A stretch of 64,000 bases of DNA from Kitasatospora sp. Root107 (lineage in GTDB: Bacteria > Actinomycetota > Actinomycetes > Streptomycetales > Streptomycetaceae), in contig NZ_LMCT01000023.1 of the NCBI RefSeq assembly GCF_001424875.1, positions 124,001 through 188,000 on the forward strand, in the 5' to 3' direction. Shown here in pieces: positions 63,287-64,000 of the stretch. Made by a program: the position numbers and the translations under genes. How positions within the stretch are numbered: the stretch's first letter is position 1; every line of letters starts with the position of its first letter. The notes below the pieces were generated by a model. That model was not told where the DNA came from, did not search any database, and saw only the letters and a list, made by a program, of their open reading frames with translations.

Positions 63287-64000
63287 GACGCTGTGAGCGA
63301 CGCCGAGACGCAGCCGTACTGCACCATCCAGGCCGCCGCCGCCGACGCGCAGCCGGGCCAGACCGTACGGATCACCGGCGGGTACTACCTGGAGCAGGTA
63401 GTACTCCAGCAGTCCGGCACCGCGGAGAACGGCCATCGGCGTCCATGACATCGTCCTCAAGGACCTGTCCTTCCGGTCGCTGCAGGAAGCCGTGGCCGTC
63501 AAGGACTCCGACCGGGTCTCGATCACCGGCAGCATCTTCCGAAGATCACCCTATTCGGCGAGCCGAACATCGACCTGATACCCAAATCGGGCTCAACCCG
63601 CAGCCGAGCAGCGCGCCCGGCCACCCGCTGGACATGACCGTCCAAGGCATCGTCAACTCCCCCTGGTTTCCCGCCGGCAGCACCCTGGACTTCGGCCACG
63701 GCACCCCGGCCGTCGTCCGCACCGGGACGGACGGCCTGGGCATGGCCCCGCACACCTCCGCGGCACCCGGGCGCTGGGCCGCCGGAGACTCGTCCGCGAA
63801 CGGGATCTTCAACGGCGGTACCTGGGCCCTTCGTTCGACCGCCCAGGGCAGTGTGGCCGATGTGACGAAGGTGAACTTCGGCAACCCCGGCGACCAGCCC
63901 ATCGTCGGTGACTGGCTGAGCAAGGGCCGCACCACTTTCGGCATCTACCGGCCGAGCATGGCGACCTTCGCCATGAGCGGTGCGTACGCAGGCACCTGGG
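63287..64000 (+). pseudogene. Decayed inverted copy of the beta-helix/PKD/FG-GAP protein gene
   Basis: Starting near 63287, translated segments repeat the paralogue in order: DAETQPYCTIQAAAADAQPGQ (compare AAQPYCTIQAAADDVQPGQ), then, after a frame change at about 63430, VHDIVLKDLSFRSLQEAVAVKDSDRV, then, after a gap, PKD-like TLDFGHGTPAVV and FG-GAP-like NPGDQPIVGDWLSKGRTTFGIYRP up to the window edge. Most of the helix region is missing and no signal peptide is encoded. It runs divergently from the intact gene, and its end lies outside the window. Confidence 0.8.

Noticed and set aside
1-64000. CRISPR arrays, complete insertion sequences, phage genes, replication origin
   Set aside because: I saw no regularly spaced repeats, no transposase with inverted ends, no phage structural or integrase genes, and no DnaA-box cluster.

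Overview
The window is very GC-rich, uses short intergenic gaps and frequent ATGA/GTGA start-stop overlaps, and carries gamma-butyrolactone genes, an ECF sigma factor, a TipA-like MerR regulator and an Asp/Pro-rich HtrA protease. Together these point to a Streptomycetaceae chromosome (Streptomyces or Kitasatospora). About 39 kb on the left is accessory and largely secondary metabolism. The right 24 kb is mostly ordinary chromosomal genes.

Region 1 (1-17263, plus strand) is a nonribosomal peptide cluster cut by the left edge. A partial NRPS (A-PCP-C-A-PCP) and a second NRPS (C-A-PCP-TE) are followed by an MFS exporter and an MbtH protein. A tightly coupled run then encodes a luciferase-like monooxygenase of the MupA/Atu3640 type, a flavin reductase, a solute-binding protein without a signal peptide, a free-standing adenylation enzyme, an ATP-grasp ligase and an Sfp-type phosphopantetheinyl transferase. 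Binding-pocket residues read by eye suggest serine for the second A domain and glycine for the third. The first A domain is atypical.

Region 2 (17279-21609) has a fatty-acyl-CoA ligase, a secreted DUF1906 protein, an EamA transporter and a small secreted Asn-rich protein. These have no obvious link to the peptide cluster.

Region 3 (22057-39639) looks like an aromatic precursor pathway with its own signalling system. A minus-strand operon encodes DAHP synthase, an EntA/DhbA-like dehydrogenase, a PhzD-like isochorismatase, a PhzE-like synthase and shikimate kinase, which is the gene set expected to make 3-hydroxyanthranilate from chorismate. A separate shikimate dehydrogenase and an orphan transketolase C-terminal domain lie nearby. 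A second minus-strand operon encodes an AtaL-like SRPBCC protein, an SDR lacking its catalytic Tyr, a transaldolase-like protein lacking its Schiff-base Lys, and a group A flavin hydroxylase, with a WrbA-type quinone reductase upstream. Between them lie an AfsA-type butenolide/butyrolactone synthase, an NAD-dependent epimerase-like protein, two TetR receptors, a degenerate IS701-type transposase, and four sites resembling autoregulatory elements (AREs). Two of these sites share the same 11-base core, one before a TetR gene and one before the 3-hydroxyanthranilate operon. My inference is that regions 1 and 3 form one or two linked clusters making an aminophenol or aminoquinone peptide; the sequence does not prove they are joined.

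Region 4 (39795-64000) starts at a tRNA-Ser gene and holds HtrA, a TPP riboswitch with a CytX transporter, GDPD, an RsbW-like kinase, a SEC-C protein, a prim-pol domain protein, a PP2C phosphatase and an Xaa-Pro aminopeptidase. After these come an ECF sigma/membrane-protein pair with a degraded duplicate next to it, a rhodanese and a GlxA-type regulator, MerR, a MIP channel, two small redox proteins, a two-component system, and a secreted beta-helix protein facing a broken inverted copy of itself.
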